This document shows, in pieces, positions 8,415 through 17,454 of a stretch of 64,000 nt of DNA (positions are counted from its first letter, which is position 1; each line of letters begins with the position of its first letter). The notes below the pieces were generated by a model. That model worked only from the letters and a program-made list of their open reading frames with translations. It was not told where the DNA came from and searched no databases. A program made the position numbers and the translations under genes. This DNA comes from Actinomycetes bacterium (GTDB lineage: Bacteria; Actinomycetota; Coriobacteriia; Coriobacteriales; UBA8131): NCBI GenBank assembly GCA_009787085.1, contig WRGR01000044.1, positions 1 to 64,000 of the forward strand, read 5' to 3'.

Positions 8415-9563
8415 ATGACGAACGTGGATAAAAGGCTTTGCCGATTGAGCCAGCAACTGCAAGACCAGCAGCTTGACCTCTATCTGGCCACCCATACTGC
8501 AGACATCCGCTGGTTGACCGGGTTTCACCATATCTTCGACAGCGAACAGGCACACGCTATGCTGGTGAGCTGCGAGCGTCTTTCGCCTTCCGGGGCATTG
8601 CGGCTGCTGCATAGCGATGGCCGCTACTCTGGGGCGATGCGTAGGCAGTCAAACGGAGTGCTTGACTGCCTAGACGATGACAATAAAAGTACTGGGGAGT
8701 TTCTGGCCGAGCAGTTGAAGCGCTTGGTGCCGACAAAGTATGCTAACTGGCCGCTGCGTATCGGCATTGAAGCCGATCTGCCGTTGCGGGTTTGGCGGTC
8801 GCTTATTGCCAAGCTCGATGAGCTGGGATTGCCGGGATACGAGCTGGTGGAGCTGGACGACTTGATCTTCTCGCTACGGGCGCTGAAAGATGTCGAGGAG
8901 GTCGAGGTCATGCGCCAGGCACAAGGCATCACTGATGCCGCATTGCTGCATATGCTGGACTACCTGCGCCCTGGCCTTACGGAGCTTGAGGCTCAGGTGG
9001 AACTGGACTTTTTCATGAGGCAACAGGGCTCTGAAGGCCTGTCGTTTCAGAGCATCTTGGCCGCCGGCCCGAACTCCGCAATTCCCCATCATGTGTCCGG
9101 CGACCGTCGGCTGGCTTCAGGTGACTTTGTCTTGATGGATTTCGGTGCCCGACTCGATGATTACTGTTCCGACATGACCCGTACTGTGGTCTTGGGTCAA
9201 GCCGATGAGCGCCAACGGCAATTGTATGCCACTGTCTTGGCAGCGCAGACACAGGCCATTGCCATGCTGCGTCCGGGCATTCCGGCCGCCGAGCCTTGCC
9301 GCCGGGTTAACGAGATCTTCGCCGAGCAGGGCGGAGGGCAACTTATCCATGGTTTGGGGCACGGAGTCGGCTTGGACATCCATGAGTTGCCGGTATTGAA
9401 CATGGCTGCCAAAGGCTGCCTGGTGGAGGGCCACGTTTTTACCGTGGAGCCGGGGATCTATGAAAGCGGCTTTGGTGGGGTGCGGATCGAGGACTATGGG
9501 GTTATGGGCGCTTCCGGTTTCGACAACTTCACTGCATCGCCTAAAGAGTTGATCGAGCTGTGA
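8415..9563 (+). CDS. Xaa-Pro aminopeptidase/dipeptidase, M24 family
   Basis: ILAAGPNSAIPHHVSGDRRLASGDFVLMDFGARLDDYCSDMTRTVVLG...IHGLGHGVGLDIHE...FTVEPGIYESGFGGVRIEDYGVM. Confidence 0.92.
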   Translation: MTNVDKRLCRLSQQLQDQQLDLYLATHTADIRWLTGFHHIFDSEQAHAMLVSCERLSPSGALRLLHSDGRYSGAMRRQSNGVLDCLDDDNKSTGEFLAEQLKRLVPTKYANWPLRIGIEADLPLRVWRSLIAKLDELGLPGYELVELDDLIFSLRALKDVEEVEVMRQAQGITDAALLHMLDYLRPGLTELEAQVELDFFMRQQGSEGLSFQSILAAGPNSAIPHHVSGDRRLASGDFVLMDFGARLDDYCSDMTRTVVLGQADERQRQLYATVLAAQTQAIAMLRPGIPAAEPCRRVNEIFAEQGGGQLIHGLGHGVGLDIHELPVLNMAAKGCLVEGHVFTVEPGIYESGFGGVRIEDYGVMGASGFDNFTASPKELIEL

Positions 9564-9615
9564 GTTAGGGAAGCTGTGAGTTAGAATGGGGGCGATGGTG
9601 GACAAAAAATGCAAA

Positions 9616-9657
9616 AAACGCCAAATTGCAACCATCTAGGAAATAATTTGGCGTTTT
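9616..9657. terminator. Terminator hairpin (possibly bidirectional)
   Basis: AAACGCCAAATT-N17-AATTTGGCGTTTT perfect inverted repeat, with A-rich 5' and T-rich 3' flanks. Confidence 0.7.
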
Positions 9658-9723
9658 GGGCTATCGTCACGTTTCAGAATGTGAGATAATCACGAAGTGT
9701 TTTATAGCAAGGGGCTGTTATAA

Positions 9724-10707
9724 ATGCAAAGGGTGGGTGTGCTAGTGCCTATTTTTAGAAGGGGCGGCCTCGTAAGGGTTGCCGCCATAGTTGCTTTGAT
9801 AGTTGTTGCCGCCTTCTTGGCGGCCTGTGATTCCTTGCTGGGTGGTGGCTCGGCTGAGCCAGTTATCGGGGTGGACAACCCGGGTCACCCACGTGATAAC
9901 ACGCCGAGAATACTGGAAGCAAAGATGCCGGGGGTGGCAACGGCCTCCGATTACCGGGCTGTCTTGGACTACTCCAATTCCAGCAGCGGCTATGTTTGTG
10001 CAGAAACCAAGGTTGCCGGCAAGTTCAAAGTGCTGATCTTGGCACCGGACAACTCCCAGTACCAGTACACCATTACTTCTCCCAATAGCTATATCACCAT
10101 GCCACTGTCCCGTGGCAACGGCGGTTACACGATTGACTTTTACCAAAATGTCTACGGCGACTCCTACGCTGCGCTGTTCCAGAAGCGGATCGAGGTCAAT
10201 TTGAATGACAGCAACCTGCCATTCCTCTATCCCAACCAGTATGTCGAGTTCGGGTCAAAAGACAAGCTGGTGCAACTATCCGAAGACATTACTAAAGATG
10301 CCACTAGCGAAATAGAGGCGATCAATGCTATTTATATGTGGTGTGTTACGCACATCAGCTATGACTACGATAAAGCCGCCAATATTCAGCCCGGCTATCT
10401 GCCGAACAACAACGACACCATTAGCACATCTACCGGCATCTGCTTTGACTATGCGGTGCTCTGTGCCAGTATGTTGCGCGTCCAAGGCATACCTTGTCGG
10501 CTGGAGATCGGTTACTGCGGCCAAGCCTACCATGCGTGGATCTCGGTTTATAGCTCCGAGAATGGCGTGATCCGCAGGGAGATAAGCTTTTCACCGTCTG
10601 CTTGGACGCGCCTCGACCCGACCTTTGACTCGGCGGGCAAGGGTACTGGCGACATCACGCGGATCATCGGTGACGGCAGCAACTATCGGCCAATATACTA
10701 TTACTGA
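9724..10707 (+). CDS. Transglutaminase-like domain lipoprotein
   Basis: Lipobox-like FLAACDS; ITKDATSEIEAINAIYMWCVTHISYDYDKA...STGICFDYAVLCASMLRVQGIPCRLEIGYC...HAWISV. Confidence 0.82.
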   Translation: MQRVGVLVPIFRRGGLVRVAAIVALIVVAAFLAACDSLLGGGSAEPVIGVDNPGHPRDNTPRILEAKMPGVATASDYRAVLDYSNSSSGYVCAETKVAGKFKVLILAPDNSQYQYTITSPNSYITMPLSRGNGGYTIDFYQNVYGDSYAALFQKRIEVNLNDSNLPFLYPNQYVEFGSKDKLVQLSEDITKDATSEIEAINAIYMWCVTHISYDYDKAANIQPGYLPNNNDTISTSTGICFDYAVLCASMLRVQGIPCRLEIGYCGQAYHAWISVYSSENGVIRREISFSPSAWTRLDPTFDSAGKGTGDITRIIGDGSNYRPIYYY

Positions 10708-10825
10708 CAGCGGTTTGGGATGAAGGCGATGTTACGACAAGCAACAACGAATACGGGACGGGAGAGAGAACCTGATGACAACGAGTTATTCTATGCAAAG
10801 ACAAGCTGTGAGAGGAGTTCGATAG

Positions 10826-11890
10826 ATGTCTGATAAGCCAGAAAAAGCACAAACGGACCGCACCCTTTCGGCCTCGGTGCTAAGTCAACTCTTTGCCAAC
10901 CTTCAGTTGGTCTATCATTCCGGGCTTTCATTGAACGAGGGCTTTGCGATCCTCCGCGACTCGGCCTCCACGGCTTTTGAGAAGCGGATTATGGCTGAGC
11001 TTTACGAAATGATCAGCTCCGGGGGCAAGCTCTCACAGGCTATGCGGCAGGTTGGCGGCATACCGCAGTATGCCCAGAGCTTGGTCGTGGTGGCCGAACA
11101 GACCGGCAAGATGGAGGATACCTGTGCCGGTTTGGCCACCTATTACGCCAAGCGTGACCGCTTGTCGGCCTTTATCCGCTCATCTTTGATCTACCCGCTG
11201 GTGATGATGGCGATGATCATCATCGTTGTTGTGATGCTGTTGACTGCGGCCATGCCGATATTCGACCAGGTCTTTGCCCAGCTGGGCTTTGAGATGAAGG
11301 GCGTGGCTGGGACGTTGCTGAGTGTTGGCAACTGGCTGCGGTCAGCATCGCTGTATTTCTGTGCCGCCTTGGTTCTGTTGGTTGCCGTGGTTATTGCGCT
11401 TCGGGCGACTACAAGGGGCAAGAAGTTCTTCTCTTGGATTTTTCAAAACTTCCCGCTTACCCGTGGCCTTTCGTTCCGCCTTTCTGTGCAGCGCTTCATG
11501 TTGGCACTTTCAGCCATGCTGCGAAGCGGCACTGACTCCAACTACGCTTTGGAACTGGCATCGGGACTAGTGGAGAACACCCGTGCCACCCGGGGGGTGG
11601 AGATCATGCGGCAATGTTCACAAGACGGTCAGAGCTTCCAGAGGGCGGTGATGAAGAGCGGCTTTCTGCCCACCGATGCCCGTACCCTGATCACGGTCGG
11701 TTTTCGCACCGGCTCAGATGCTGAGGCCTTCGAGCGCATTGGTGAGAGCATCAGCTTGTCCACGGAACGCCAAGTTGCCAATCTGGTGGCAATGATCGAG
11801 CCGACCCTAGTGGCCATAATGTGTGTGCTGGTTGGTGCGATCATGCTCTCGGTGATGCTGCCGCTGATCGGCACTCTGGCCAGTTTTTAG
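10826..11890 (+). CDS. Type II secretion system F / PilC family membrane protein
   Basis: LFANLQLVYHSGLSLNEGFAILRD...GKLSQAMRQVGGIPQYAQSLVVVAEQTGKMEDTCAGLATYYAKRD; internal repeat of the F domain; TM helices. Confidence 0.88.
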   Translation: MSDKPEKAQTDRTLSASVLSQLFANLQLVYHSGLSLNEGFAILRDSASTAFEKRIMAELYEMISSGGKLSQAMRQVGGIPQYAQSLVVVAEQTGKMEDTCAGLATYYAKRDRLSAFIRSSLIYPLVMMAMIIIVVVMLLTAAMPIFDQVFAQLGFEMKGVAGTLLSVGNWLRSASLYFCAALVLLVAVVIALRATTRGKKFFSWIFQNFPLTRGLSFRLSVQRFMLALSAMLRSGTDSNYALELASGLVENTRATRGVEIMRQCSQDGQSFQRAVMKSGFLPTDARTLITVGFRTGSDAEAFERIGESISLSTERQVANLVAMIEPTLVAIMCVLVGAIMLSVMLPLIGTLASF

Positions 11891-11914
11891 GGGAAGGATG
11901 GAAGAGGTCGGCTG

Positions 11915-12436
11915 ATGCCAATGGACTTCGAGTACAGACCGGATAAATGGACACCTGATACCGATGGCCCTGAGCCATCGGTCTATGAGGACGATCCCGG
12001 ACAGTGGCTGTCTGATGCGGAGGGGCAAGGTAATTCTTTCGGCCCAGCGGCATCCACGGCCATCGTGTTGCTGATCGTCTTGGTGGTGTTGATCATTGTG
12101 GGCTTGAACGCTTTTTCTAAAAGACTCGACAGCAGCCAAGCCAGTTTTCTGGAAATGAGCGTTCGCCGCGCAGCGGTGGCCTGCTATGCGCTTGAAGGCA
12201 GCTTTCCAACCAATGCCCAAGGCATAGGCTATCTGCAGGAGAATTACGGTTTGATGGTGGACAAGGAGCGCTATATAGTTTATTACGAGTACCTAGGGGC
12301 TAACCTCTTGCCTCAAATCAAGGTGTATCCCTATGACGGCGATGCGGATCAGAGTGTGCTGATTGGCGAGGCACTGGGATCACAGCAGTTCAACGGCTTG
12401 CCTAATCCTTTGCCGAATGCCTCGGCTCAGCCATAG
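11915..12436 (+). CDS. Pilin/pseudopilin-like single-TM protein
   Basis: TM segment STAIVLLIVLVVLIIVGLNAF followed by a pilin-like RRAAVACYALEGSFPTNAQGIGYLQENYG; lies in a pilus gene cluster. Confidence 0.55.
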   Translation: MPMDFEYRPDKWTPDTDGPEPSVYEDDPGQWLSDAEGQGNSFGPAASTAIVLLIVLVVLIIVGLNAFSKRLDSSQASFLEMSVRRAAVACYALEGSFPTNAQGIGYLQENYGLMVDKERYIVYYEYLGANLLPQIKVYPYDGDADQSVLIGEALGSQQFNGLPNPLPNASAQP

Positions 12437-12934
12437 GTGGTAGAGATGGTCCGAAGACGTAGCTTCAGCATCGTATTTATCCTAGCCTTGTTCGCGGTCT
12501 ACACCTGCTGCTCGCTGATGCTGGTGAGCGTTGGTGCCAGTGTCTATCGCAAGACGACCGCTACGCTGGCCGATGACTATGACAGCCGCACTGGCATTCT
12601 GTACATTGCCGAGAGACTCCGCCAAAGTGACTCCCAAGGCTCGGTGCGTGTTGACAGCCTGGACGGCGCTACTGCTCTAGTGCTGACTCGGGAATATGGC
12701 GGCCAAGACTACGAGACTTGGTTTTATGTTAGCGACTCGATACTGCGGGAGTTCCTTTTGGCACCGGGATCAAAAGTCGACCCGAGTTTCGGGCAGCCCA
12801 TTATGTCTATGCAGTCGATGGACGTGGACATCTCTAAGCTAGGTAATGGTCTAATTGTTGTGAACTTTACAACAATTGATGGAACGGAGAACTCTATCCA
12901 AATATTCATGGAGAGTCCGCAGGGCGGCATATGA
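12437..12934 (+). CDS. DUF4860-like minor pilin-type protein
   Basis: N-terminal TM SIVFILALFAVYTCCSLMLVSVGASVYRKT; GILYIAERLRQSD..GSV; position in pilus cluster. Confidence 0.6.
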   Translation: MVEMVRRRSFSIVFILALFAVYTCCSLMLVSVGASVYRKTTATLADDYDSRTGILYIAERLRQSDSQGSVRVDSLDGATALVLTREYGGQDYETWFYVSDSILREFLLAPGSKVDPSFGQPIMSMQSMDVDISKLGNGLIVVNFTTIDGTENSIQIFMESPQGGI

Positions 12935-13455
12935 TGGCAGTTTATTCCAGTAACACAGATACTGAAGGGCAGATCAAGCAAGAGACAGACGACTTTATGA
13001 AGGTTGACGGGGGCAGTATTGGCGATACCGATTTCAGCTCACCGACACGCGGTTTTTTCTTGGAGATTGTGCTCAACATGGTGGTGTTCGTCATCTGCCT
13101 GATGGTCTGTTTGCAGATCATGGCTGCAGCGATGCTCACTTCGGAGAAAAGCGGGGTGATCTCGAGGCTTGGCTTGGAATCCCAAAGCATCGTCGAATGC
13201 TGGAAATCCGGCTATGGGCTTCAGGAGCTGGCAGACGAATTTAAAGGAACTGTTGTCTCTGGGCAGTTGCACCTCTACTTCGACCGTCAAAACAACCAAG
13301 TGGACAGGGCAGAAGACGCTTGGTACATGATCAGTTTTGTGCCTAGCGGCTGGGTGGGCAATTTTGAGAGTGGCGAGCTGAAGTTGATGCATCACGACGA
13401 TGTGCTGATCCACTGGCAGGTTGGCCGCCACCAGCTTTTGGGGAAGGGGGCATGA
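12931..13455 (+). CDS. Prepilin-like single-TM protein
   Basis: TRGFFLEIVLNMVVFVICLMVCLQIMAAAMLTSEKS; overlaps its neighbours by 4 nt (operon). Confidence 0.5.
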   Translation: MMAVYSSNTDTEGQIKQETDDFMKVDGGSIGDTDFSSPTRGFFLEIVLNMVVFVICLMVCLQIMAAAMLTSEKSGVISRLGLESQSIVECWKSGYGLQELADEFKGTVVSGQLHLYFDRQNNQVDRAEDAWYMISFVPSGWVGNFESGELKLMHHDDVLIHWQVGRHQLLGKGA

Positions 13456-13895
13456 TGGCGGCAAAGAAAAGATCAAACCGTCCGGGAATCGGCGTCGGCC
13501 TGACAACGTTGGTGACGATATTTGTTGTGCTGTTGCTGACCGCCTTTTCGGTGCTGGCCTTGGCCTCTGCCCGAGCCGACATGAGTTTTTCCGTCAAGGC
13601 ATCCCAAGCAGTCGGCAGCTATTACAGCGCGGAGCGTGAGGCCTCCCAATGGGTTGCTAGTGTGGAGGATCTGATAGGTGGCCGCGAGGCCACAGCATGG
13701 CAAAAAGACATCGTGGCGTTGAAAGACAATACAGAGGTGAGACGGGTTCAAAGCGGCTTGCAGCTTAGCCACAATTTTGAATATGACAAAACCCATGTAT
13801 TGGAGGTTCACCTGCTTATTGCCCCTGACGGCAGTGTGAAGGTCACGGAATGGAGAAACAGCGTTCGCGACGCATCATGGCCTACCGGTGGATGA
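13452..13895 (+). CDS. Prepilin-like single-TM protein
   Basis: GVGLTTLVTIFVVLLLTAFSVLALASARADMSFS; 4-nt overlap with upstream ORF. Confidence 0.5.
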   Translation: MMAAKKRSNRPGIGVGLTTLVTIFVVLLLTAFSVLALASARADMSFSVKASQAVGSYYSAEREASQWVASVEDLIGGREATAWQKDIVALKDNTEVRRVQSGLQLSHNFEYDKTHVLEVHLLIAPDGSVKVTEWRNSVRDASWPTGG

Positions 13896-13924
13896 TGTGC
13901 GCTCAAGCTGTTCCGAATCGTGCT

Positions 13925-13952
13925 TTGAGTGTGGGCGGCGGTGCTCTATAGT
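13925..13952 (+). promoter_or_regulatory. Candidate sigma70-type promoter upstream of pilT
   Basis: TTGAGT-N16-TATAGT. Confidence 0.35.
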
Positions 13953-14021
13953 GTTCTATAATGATTGTGAACCAATAAGTTTTGAAGATGATGAGTGATT
14001 ATAGAAGGCAAGGGATTGGCT

Positions 14022-15098
14022 ATGAATGTTGAAAGTGTTTTGACTGACCTGGTGAAAGCCCGGGCTATTGATGTGTTTGTGATCGCAGGCCGACAGCTCA
14101 GTTATAAATTAGGCGGGAAAATCCTGAACTGGGATGATGAGAGGATGATGCCGGATGATACAGAGGACTTCATTCAGCAGATCTATCATTTATGCAATGA
14201 CCGCCCTATGGACCGCTTAGACTCCATAGGTGATGACGATTTCAGCTTTGCCATCAAGGGGGCTTCACGTTTTCGTGTCAATGCCTACCGGCAACGTGGC
14301 ACACTGGCTGCTGTGATCCGGGTGGTTCCATTTGATCTGCCTGACTCCAATGATCTGAACATCCCGGATGAGGTGGTTAAGCTCTCCCAGTTGAACCGGG
14401 GCATGGTTTTGGTCACTGGCCCTGCGGGTAGCGGCAAATCGACCACCTTGGCCACTATCATCGACCGTATCAACACTACCCGTAACGTCCATATCATAAC
14501 TCTGGAGAACCCCATCGAGTTTCTCCATCGCCATCAGATGTCGCTGGTTTCGCAACGTGAGCTGCAAATCGACACCGAGAACTACGCGGTTGCCCTGCGG
14601 GCGGCGATGCGCCAAAGCCCCAATGTCATCCTGATTGGCGAGTTGCGTGACTCGGAGTCCATCGCCATTGCCTTGACAGCGGCCGAAACCGGCCATTTGG
14701 TGCTTTCCACCTTGCATACAGTGGGGGCGGCGAACACGGTTGACCGTTTGATTGATAGCTTCAACCCTTCCCAACAAGAGCAGGTGCGGATGCAGCTCTC
14801 AATGGTTTTAGAGTGCGTAGTGTCGCAGCAGTTGGTGCGTTTGGACGACGGCGGCCTGTTGCCGGCCTTTGAGATCATGCGCTGTAACAATGCTATTCGC
14901 AACCTGATTCGTGAGGGGCGAACACATCAGATTGCCCAAATCATCGCTACCAGTGCCGATGAGGGCATGATCGGCATGGATGCTGCGTTATTGAAGCTTT
15001 ACCAAGAGGGAACAATCAACGCCTCTGAGATGCTGAACCATGCAATAGTGCCGGAGTTGCTGGCTAAACAGGCCGGTTTACCAGAAGATATGCTGTAA
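14022..15098 (+). CDS. pilT: PilT-type type IV pilus retraction / secretion ATPase
   Basis: LVTGPAGSGKSTTLATIIDRIN, IITLENPIEFLHRHQMSLVSQRE, LRAAMRQSPNVILIGELRDSESIAIALTAAETGHLVLSTLHT. ORF opens at 13995. Confidence 0.88.
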   Translation: MNVESVLTDLVKARAIDVFVIAGRQLSYKLGGKILNWDDERMMPDDTEDFIQQIYHLCNDRPMDRLDSIGDDDFSFAIKGASRFRVNAYRQRGTLAAVIRVVPFDLPDSNDLNIPDEVVKLSQLNRGMVLVTGPAGSGKSTTLATIIDRINTTRNVHIITLENPIEFLHRHQMSLVSQRELQIDTENYAVALRAAMRQSPNVILIGELRDSESIAIALTAAETGHLVLSTLHTVGAANTVDRLIDSFNPSQQEQVRMQLSMVLECVVSQQLVRLDDGGLLPAFEIMRCNNAIRNLIREGRTHQIAQIIATSADEGMIGMDAALLKLYQEGTINASEMLNHAIVPELLAKQAGLPEDML

Positions 15099-15171
15099 GG
15101 AAGGGCATCTGCCGGACAAGCCTCATGAAAAGTGATAATGACAGCACAATAATATTGAAGGCCGGAAATAT

Positions 15172-16425
15172 ATGACTGACCAAGAATTTGCGAAGGCCCT
15201 GCGGGAGTACGCCGCTTTGGTGATCCGCAGCGGCTGCAACATCCAAACAGGACAAGAACTGATGATTGCCGCTGATGTGGACAGCGTGGAGTTTGTCCGT
15301 CTGCTGACCGCTGAGGCTTACGAACTGGGTGCCAAGCGGGTGACAGTGCGCTTTGGCGACACCGTCATATCCCGCATGAATTATCAGTATGGCAGCCTAG
15401 AGCAGTTCGAGCAGTTTCCGGAATGGCTGGCCTTGCTGCATAACTCGATGGCCAATGCCGGTGCTGCCGTACTGATGGTCGATAGCTCCGACCCGCTGGC
15501 CATGGCCGGTGTTGACCCGATGAAAATGGTCGCCTATCAGCGTGCCGCCCACGTAGCTTGCAACGAGTATTATGCAGCGATGGATGCCGGGCGCTTGGTA
15601 TGGTGCATCGTCGGCGCTGCTGCCAGCGGCTGGGCGTCGCGTGTTTTCCCCGACAAGAGCCAAGACGAGGCGCTGAGGTCGCTTTGGCAGGTGATTTTCA
15701 AGACGGTGCGCGTAGACGGCAGCGACAGCAGCCAAAAGACATGGCAAGAGCATCGCGCCAGCTTCATTCGCCGGGCTACTTGGCTCAACGACCAGTGTTT
15801 TGACTCCCTGCACTACAGCAACAGCTTAGGTACAGACCTTACCGTTGGGCTTAACCAGCACGGCATCTGGAAAGGCGGTGGCGACACGACGGTCAGCGGC
15901 TTGGAATTCTTCCCCAATATGCCGACCGAAGAGATATTCACCACACCTGATTTCCGACGGGTTGAAGGGGTCGTCTATTCGTCAATGCCCTTGGCACATA
16001 ACGGCCAAGTCATCGAGGACTTCTCGATACGTTTTGTCAACGGTATAGCCAGCGAGTGCCAGGCCAAGCGCGGCTTGGAGTCTTTGCAGGCGATCATCGC
16101 CACTGACGATGGTGCCAAAAGTCTTGGCGAATGTGCGCTGGTGCCTTGGACGAGTCCGATTCGCGAGGCCGGGATACTTTTTTATAGCACGCTGTATGAT
16201 GAGAACGCCTCCTGCCATCTAGCGTTGGGGACGGGATTTCCGGACTGTTTGCTGGGCGGTACGGAGATGGGGGAGGATGAGCTGAAGTCCAACGGGGTGA
16301 ACAAAAGTGCCACGCACGTGGATTTTATGATTGGTACCCAGGACATGAGCATCGTTGGCATCAAGGCCGATGGCTCTAGGATCCCGATTTTTGTAAACGG
16401 CGAGTGGAGCGAGGCCGTCGGCTGA
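15172..16425 (+). CDS. Aminopeptidase, M29 (thermophilic metalloprotease) family
   Basis: MTDQEFAKALREYAALVIRSGCNIQTGQELMIAADVDSVEFVRLLTAEAYELGAKRVTVRFGD...GVNKSATHVDFMIGTQDMSIVGIKADG. Confidence 0.88.
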   Translation: MTDQEFAKALREYAALVIRSGCNIQTGQELMIAADVDSVEFVRLLTAEAYELGAKRVTVRFGDTVISRMNYQYGSLEQFEQFPEWLALLHNSMANAGAAVLMVDSSDPLAMAGVDPMKMVAYQRAAHVACNEYYAAMDAGRLVWCIVGAAASGWASRVFPDKSQDEALRSLWQVIFKTVRVDGSDSSQKTWQEHRASFIRRATWLNDQCFDSLHYSNSLGTDLTVGLNQHGIWKGGGDTTVSGLEFFPNMPTEEIFTTPDFRRVEGVVYSSMPLAHNGQVIEDFSIRFVNGIASECQAKRGLESLQAIIATDDGAKSLGECALVPWTSPIREAGILFYSTLYDENASCHLALGTGFPDCLLGGTEMGEDELKSNGVNKSATHVDFMIGTQDMSIVGIKADGSRIPIFVNGEWSEAVG

Positions 16426-16508
16426 GGCGATTAGCGGCCGGGCAGCTGTTGCGGTCATGCCCACAATCTGGCGCAACAGCATTAACCGGTGCTTCCCTAG
16501 AGTCGGGG

Positions 16509-17429
16509 TTATTCCGGGTTCGGACTTTTGGCGTTAGGCGCAAACAGCTGTTGGCCATAGGCACTCATCCCGAACTGACCGATCAGCTTCTGGGTTTTGT
16601 CTGAGGTGATCCATTGCTGGAAAGCCTGTGCCCCGGCGTAGTTGATGTTGCTCCCCTTATTCGGGTTGACGCAGATCACGCTGTACTGGTTGTTCAGGAT
16701 GCCGCTCGGATCTTTCTCACAAACTATCCGCAGGTCGGTTTTTTGGGATATGCTCAGCCACGTTTCGCGATAGGCGAGTGTGTACGCCTGCTGCTCATCA
16801 GCTAGGATGATCGATGCCCCGATGTCATCGCCGCCCACTACGTGCCATCTGCCTCTTGGGACTATATCGGCCTTCTCCCAAATTTGCATTTCCTTAGAAC
16901 TGATTCCGGAATTATCTACATGAGATATAAAAGTAGTGTTATTGTTTGCTAGGTACTTAAAAGCAGCGGCTGCGTTGTTGTTATACTTCTCGGCAATACC
17001 AGCGGGGTCATTCTTCGGACCGATCAGTACGAAGTCGTTGTACATCACATCCATCCCGCCGTTGGGGTCAGCGTTGCCGGATTCGATGAATTCCTTCTCA
17101 GCTGCCGATGAATAGGTCAACAAGACATCGGCACCGCCGCTCTTGCCAAGTTGCATGGCCTCGCCTGACCCAACCGCAACTACACTGACCGAATAGCCGG
17201 TTTGCTGTTCGAAGTCTGGAATGATTGTGTTCAAAAGGCCGCTGTCTTTGGTAAAAGCTGAGGTGGCCAAGCGGATTGTGTCCGCAGACCGTGGCTGCTT
17301 GGACAAAGTGCTTGGGTCATCAACAGGGGAATTACCGCTGGCACAAGATGCTGTAACTAAAGTAATTGCTGCAACCAATAGGGCAGCCAGTACGAGCCTC
17401 AGGCCAGATGCTATACGAAGGCCTTCCAT
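16509..17429 (-). CDS. Tungstate/molybdate-type substrate-binding lipoprotein (TupA-like), no adjacent permease/ATPase
   Basis: IRLATSAFTKDSGLLNTIIPDFEQQTGYSVSVVAVGSGEAMQLGKSGGADVLLTYS...NDFVLIGPKNDPAGI. Confidence 0.82.
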   Translation of the reverse strand: MEGLRIASGLRLVLAALLVAAITLVTASCASGNSPVDDPSTLSKQPRSADTIRLATSAFTKDSGLLNTIIPDFEQQTGYSVSVVAVGSGEAMQLGKSGGADVLLTYSSAAEKEFIESGNADPNGGMDVMYNDFVLIGPKNDPAGIAEKYNNNAAAAFKYLANNNTTFISHVDNSGISSKEMQIWEKADIVPRGRWHVVGGDDIGASIILADEQQAYTLAYRETWLSISQKTDLRIVCEKDPSGILNNQYSVICVNPNKGSNINYAGAQAFQQWITSDKTQKLIGQFGMSAYGQQLFAPNAKSPNPE

Positions 17430-17454
17430 GGTTTCTCCTCTCGAATCATAAAAC

